From the NCBI GenBank assembly GCA_026391995.1, contig JAPLCY010000139.1, positions 1 through 8,667 of the forward strand: a stretch of DNA of 8,667 bases. The letters are read 5' to 3'. The notes under the pieces were generated by a model. That model was not told the DNA's origin. It did not search any database and saw nothing but the letters and a program-made list of their open reading frames with translations. This DNA is from Candidatus Auribacterota bacterium (GTDB lineage Bacteria > Auribacterota > Tritonobacteria > UBA1439). A program made the translations under genes and the position numbers. This document shows, in pieces, positions 6,347-8,667 of the stretch; position 1 is the first letter of the stretch, and every line of letters begins with the position of its first letter.

Positions 6347-6574
6347 ATGGGAAGGGAAGGGGGTCACTCCCCGTGGTGCCTGCGGGCGCTGCGCAGCGCG
6401 CTCGTCGCGGCCATTGCCGCGCTCCTCTGGGCGTGCGCGATCGCCGGGCCGTTCATCGCCGCGCACCTTGTCGTGCTGCATGACAGGGGAGAGCAGCTCC
6501 GCACCGCAGGAGCTCTTGTAATCTCGGTTGCCGGTGTGCTCGCATTTCTCTGTTACCTCACTGACAGGATCTGA
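6347..6574 (+). CDS. Small two-helix membrane protein, unknown function
   Basis: This is an unrecognised 75-residue protein. ATG 6347 lies 12 nt after the previous stop, with AGGGG (6333-6337) at good spacing. It has a basic N-terminus (R3, R13, R16), a first hydrophobic segment at about residues 17-44 ([18 protein letters not shown] core), a short charged hinge HDRGEQLR (45-52) and a second helix at about 54-71 ([17 protein letters not shown]), ending LTDRI. The positive N-terminus and short loop suggest a helical hairpin with both ends cytoplasmic. Support for it being real: it fills the gap between the propeller gene and uvrB, has its own ribosome binding site, and its amphipathic and hydrophobic organisation is not expected of random GC-rich sequence. 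Its stop is 34 nt before the uvrB start. Function is unknown; an envelope accessory to the upstream gene is possible but unsupported. Confidence 0.6.
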   Translation: MGREGGHSPWCLRALRSALVAAIAALLWACAIAGPFIAAHLVVLHDRGEQLRTAGALVISVAGVLAFLCYLTDRI

Positions 6575-6608
6575 ACGGAGGGCGGCTGTTTCTGCGGCGC
6601 CGACGGCT

Positions 6609-8594
6609 ATGGCGGCATTCACCATCGTTTCGGGGTTCAACCCCTGCGGGGACCAACCGCAGGCCATCGCCGCGTTGAGCTCGGGCGTGCGACAGGGGGT
6701 GCGCCACCAGACGCTGCTCGGCGTGACCGGCTCCGGCAAGACGTTCACCATGGCACACGTGATCGCGCGCGCGGGCGTCCCCGCGCTCGTCCTTGCCCAG
6801 AACAAGACCCTTGCCGCCCAGCTCTTCCAGGAATTCAAGCTGCTTTTCCCTCATAACGGGATCGGTTTCTTTGTCAGCTATTACGACTACTACCAGCCCG
6901 AGGCGTACCTCCCGCAGACCGACACCTACATTGAAAAGGATGCCGCCATCAACGAGCGAATAGACACCCTCCGCCACGAGGCGACGACGCTGCTCTCGGA
7001 GCGCCGGGATGTGGTGATTATCGCCAGCGTCTCGGCAATCTACGGCCTGGGCGTTCCCGAGGATTATCGCGGGATGCATGTCGCCGTGGAGAAGGGAATG
7101 ACGCTGGACAGGGACGAGCTCCTGCAGCGGCTGGTGAAGATACAATATGCGCGGGGGGATTTTGACTTTCATCGCGGCACCTTTCGCGTGAGGGGGGATG
7201 TGGTGGAGATCTTCCCCGCCCACGAGGAGGAGCACGCCATCCGGGTTTCTTTTTCCGGGGACGCCGTCGAGGGGGTGCACGTAATCGATCCGCTGCGCGG
7301 CGCGGTCCTGAGCACACCCACCGCCGCCGCGATTTATCCCGCCAGTCACCACGTGACGCCCGAGGATCGTCTCCGCCGGGCGCTAAACGGCATCAGGGAG
7401 GAGCTCGAGGCGCGGCACGCCGAGCTCACGGGCGAGGGGAAGATCGTCGAGGCCCAGCGCCTCCGCCAGCGGACGGAGTACGACCTTGAGATGATGGAGC
7501 AGTTCGGCTTCTGCGCGGGGATTGAAAATTTCTCGCGGCACCTGGATGGCCGCCAGGCCGGGCAGCCCCCCGCGACGCTCCTCAGCTACTTCCCCGACGA
7601 CTGCCTGATCTTTATCGACGAGAGCCACGTGACCGTCCCGCAGCTCCAGGGGATGTACCGGGGCGACCGTTCGCGGAAGGAGACGCTCGTGGCGTATGGA
7701 TTCCGCCTCCCCTCCGCGCTCGACAACCGCCCGCTCATGTTCAGCGAGTTTGAGACGCTGGCGCGCCAGGTCATCTACGTCTCCGCGACGCCCAGAGAGT
7801 ACGAGCGGGAGAAGAGCGCGGGGAGGGTGGTGGAGCAGCTCGTCCGCCCGACGGGCCTGGTCGATCCGGCGATCATCCTGAGGCCGGCATTGCGCCAGGT
7901 GGACGACCTGCTCGTGGAGATCCGCGCCACGGTTGCCCGCGGCGAGCGCGTGCTCGTGACGACGCTCACCAAGCGCATGTCCGAGGAGCTCGCCGAGTTT
8001 CTCGGGGAGGAGGGGATCAAGGTGCGCTACCTGCACGCCGATATCCCCACGATCGAGAGGATGGAGATCCTCCGCGACCTCCGCCGGGGCGCGTTCGACG
8101 TCCTTGTCGGCATCAATCTGCTCCGGGAGGGGCTCGATCTGCCGGAGGTGTCTCTCGTGGCGGTGTTCGACGCGGACAAGGAGGGGTTCCTGAGATCCGA
8201 GCGTTCGCTCATACAGACGTGCGGCCGCGCGGCGCGCAATATCAACGGCCGAGCGATTCTCTATGCCGATGCGACGACCCGTTCGATCGAGGCCGCGATG
8301 CGGGAATCGTCGCGCCGCCGGGGGCGCCAGCTCAGGTACAACCAGGAGCACGGCATCACGCCGCAGACGGTGCAGAAGGCCCTGCACGATACGATCGGTG
8401 TCCTTTGCGAGGCCGATTACGCGACGGTCGCAAAGGAGCCGGCCGGGGTGAAGAGCATTCTGGAGCTCCAGACGCGGATTCAGGCCGTGCGGAAAAAGAT
8501 GCGGGAATCCGCCGCCCGGTACGACTATGAAACGGCCGCCGAGCTGCGGGATGAGATGTACAGGCTGGAACAGTTGGAACTCGAACTGCGGTAG
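6609..8594 (+). CDS. uvrB: Excinuclease ABC subunit B
   Basis: UvrB is the damage-verifying helicase-like subunit of UvrABC nucleotide excision repair: it is loaded by UvrA, then recruits UvrC. From ATG 6609 the protein is 661 residues, the normal length, starting at the usual [17 protein letters not shown]. Motifs in order: Walker A GVTGSGKT (38-45); the beta-hairpin region with the tyrosine cluster [12 protein letters not shown] (89-100); motif II DESH (337-340); [31 protein letters not shown] (390-399); [25 protein letters not shown] (501-518); motif [11 protein letters not shown] (536-544); and the C-terminal UVR domain (about 613-653, [16 protein letters not shown]), which contacts UvrC. 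An upstream in-frame TTG (6528) would add 27 non-conserved residues and overlap the small membrane gene, so 6609 is preferred, although its nearest good purine stretch (GGAGGG, 6576-6581) is about 27 nt away. The gene appears intact. No LexA-like operator was recognised upstream. Confidence 0.97.
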   Translation: MAAFTIVSGFNPCGDQPQAIAALSSGVRQGVRHQTLLGVTGSGKTFTMAHVIARAGVPALVLAQNKTLAAQLFQEFKLLFPHNGIGFFVSYYDYYQPEAYLPQTDTYIEKDAAINERIDTLRHEATTLLSERRDVVIIASVSAIYGLGVPEDYRGMHVAVEKGMTLDRDELLQRLVKIQYARGDFDFHRGTFRVRGDVVEIFPAHEEEHAIRVSFSGDAVEGVHVIDPLRGAVLSTPTAAAIYPASHHVTPEDRLRRALNGIREELEARHAELTGEGKIVEAQRLRQRTEYDLEMMEQFGFCAGIENFSRHLDGRQAGQPPATLLSYFPDDCLIFIDESHVTVPQLQGMYRGDRSRKETLVAYGFRLPSALDNRPLMFSEFETLARQVIYVSATPREYEREKSAGRVVEQLVRPTGLVDPAIILRPALRQVDDLLVEIRATVARGERVLVTTLTKRMSEELAEFLGEEGIKVRYLHADIPTIERMEILRDLRRGAFDVLVGINLLREGLDLPEVSLVAVFDADKEGFLRSERSLIQTCGRAARNINGRAILYADATTRSIEAAMRESSRRRGRQLRYNQEHGITPQTVQKALHDTIGVLCEADYATVAKEPAGVKSILELQTRIQAVRKKMRESAARYDYETAAELRDEMYRLEQLELELR

Positions 8595-8604
8595 TAAAGA
8601 GTCG

Positions 8605-8643
8605 TAACTGCTCAGGAGCCAGAATTCAGAGTTAATGCAGTTA
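8605..8643 (+). repeat. Second heptamer repeat inside a short inverted repeat, downstream of uvrB
   Basis: Three tandem 7-nt units follow the consensus CAGRRNN: CAGGAGC (8613-8619), CAGAATT (8620-8626) and CAGAGTT (8627-8633). They are flanked by 7-bp inverted arms TAACTGC (8605-8611) and GCAGTTA (8637-8643). The rest of the tail (8595-8667) holds no gene I can support, and no intrinsic terminator is visible. The unit sequence differs from the AAATCCC family near 2056-2181, but the period is the same. The array is short, so chance is not excluded. Confidence 0.5.
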
Positions 8644-8667
8644 TTCGAAGAGGTCAGTAAGCTACCG

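Noticed and set aside
5882..6838. A 318-residue minus-strand open frame spanning the propeller 3' end, the small gene and the uvrB start
   Set aside because: It crosses three plus-strand genes without domain-like content; it is a shadow frame.
7383..8387. A 334-residue minus-strand open frame opposite uvrB
   Set aside because: It mirrors the conserved UvrB codons and shows no family motifs of its own.

Overview
The window is a compact, GC-rich, all plus-strand bacterial segment with eight protein genes and almost no intergenic space. It suggests an uncultivated, free-living Gram-negative-type bacterium: there is a lipoprotein signal, a BamB-like secreted propeller fused to TPRs, and AT-rich heptamer repeats of a kind I associate with environmental lineages. 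Nothing here fixes the phylum. A PVC-like or similar candidate phylum is only a guess.

Layout: (1) 1-~880, the 3' part of galE (UDP-glucose 4-epimerase), whose start lies upstream of the window. (2) ~861/935-1636, a DUF1189-like polytopic membrane protein. The junction with galE looks damaged: galE has no stop near its expected end, and conserved-looking N-terminal sequence of the membrane protein lies upstream of its first available ATG. (3) 1626-2078, a DUF192 lipoprotein overlapping the previous gene by 11 nt. (4) 2056-2181, an AT-rich island of 7-nt repeats (AAATCCC units, then inverted ATTTGGG units) that supplies the last codons and stop of the DUF192 gene and ends directly at the ribosome binding site of the next gene. 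(5) 2193-3131 fmt and 3128-4576 rsmB, overlapping in a GTGA. (6) 4586-6334, a secreted eight-bladed PQQ-type beta-propeller with a C-terminal TPR domain. (7) 6347-6574, a 75-residue two-helix membrane protein. (8) 6609-8594, uvrB. (9) 8595-8667, a non-coding tail with a second heptamer repeat (CAGRRNN).

The spacing from fmt to uvrB (4-nt overlap, then gaps of 9, 12 and 34 nt) suggests one transcription unit carrying initiator-tRNA formylation, 16S rRNA methylation, an envelope scaffold protein, a small membrane protein and excision repair. The upstream block galE-DUF1189-DUF192 is a second tight group, separated only by the repeat island. I see no tRNA, rRNA, CRISPR array, mobile element or defence system. 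Most genes are ordinary housekeeping genes. The parts worth a second look are the galE/DUF1189 junction, the two heptamer repeat families, the cysteine pattern of the propeller, and the unusual N-terminus of RsmB with its C9 tract.
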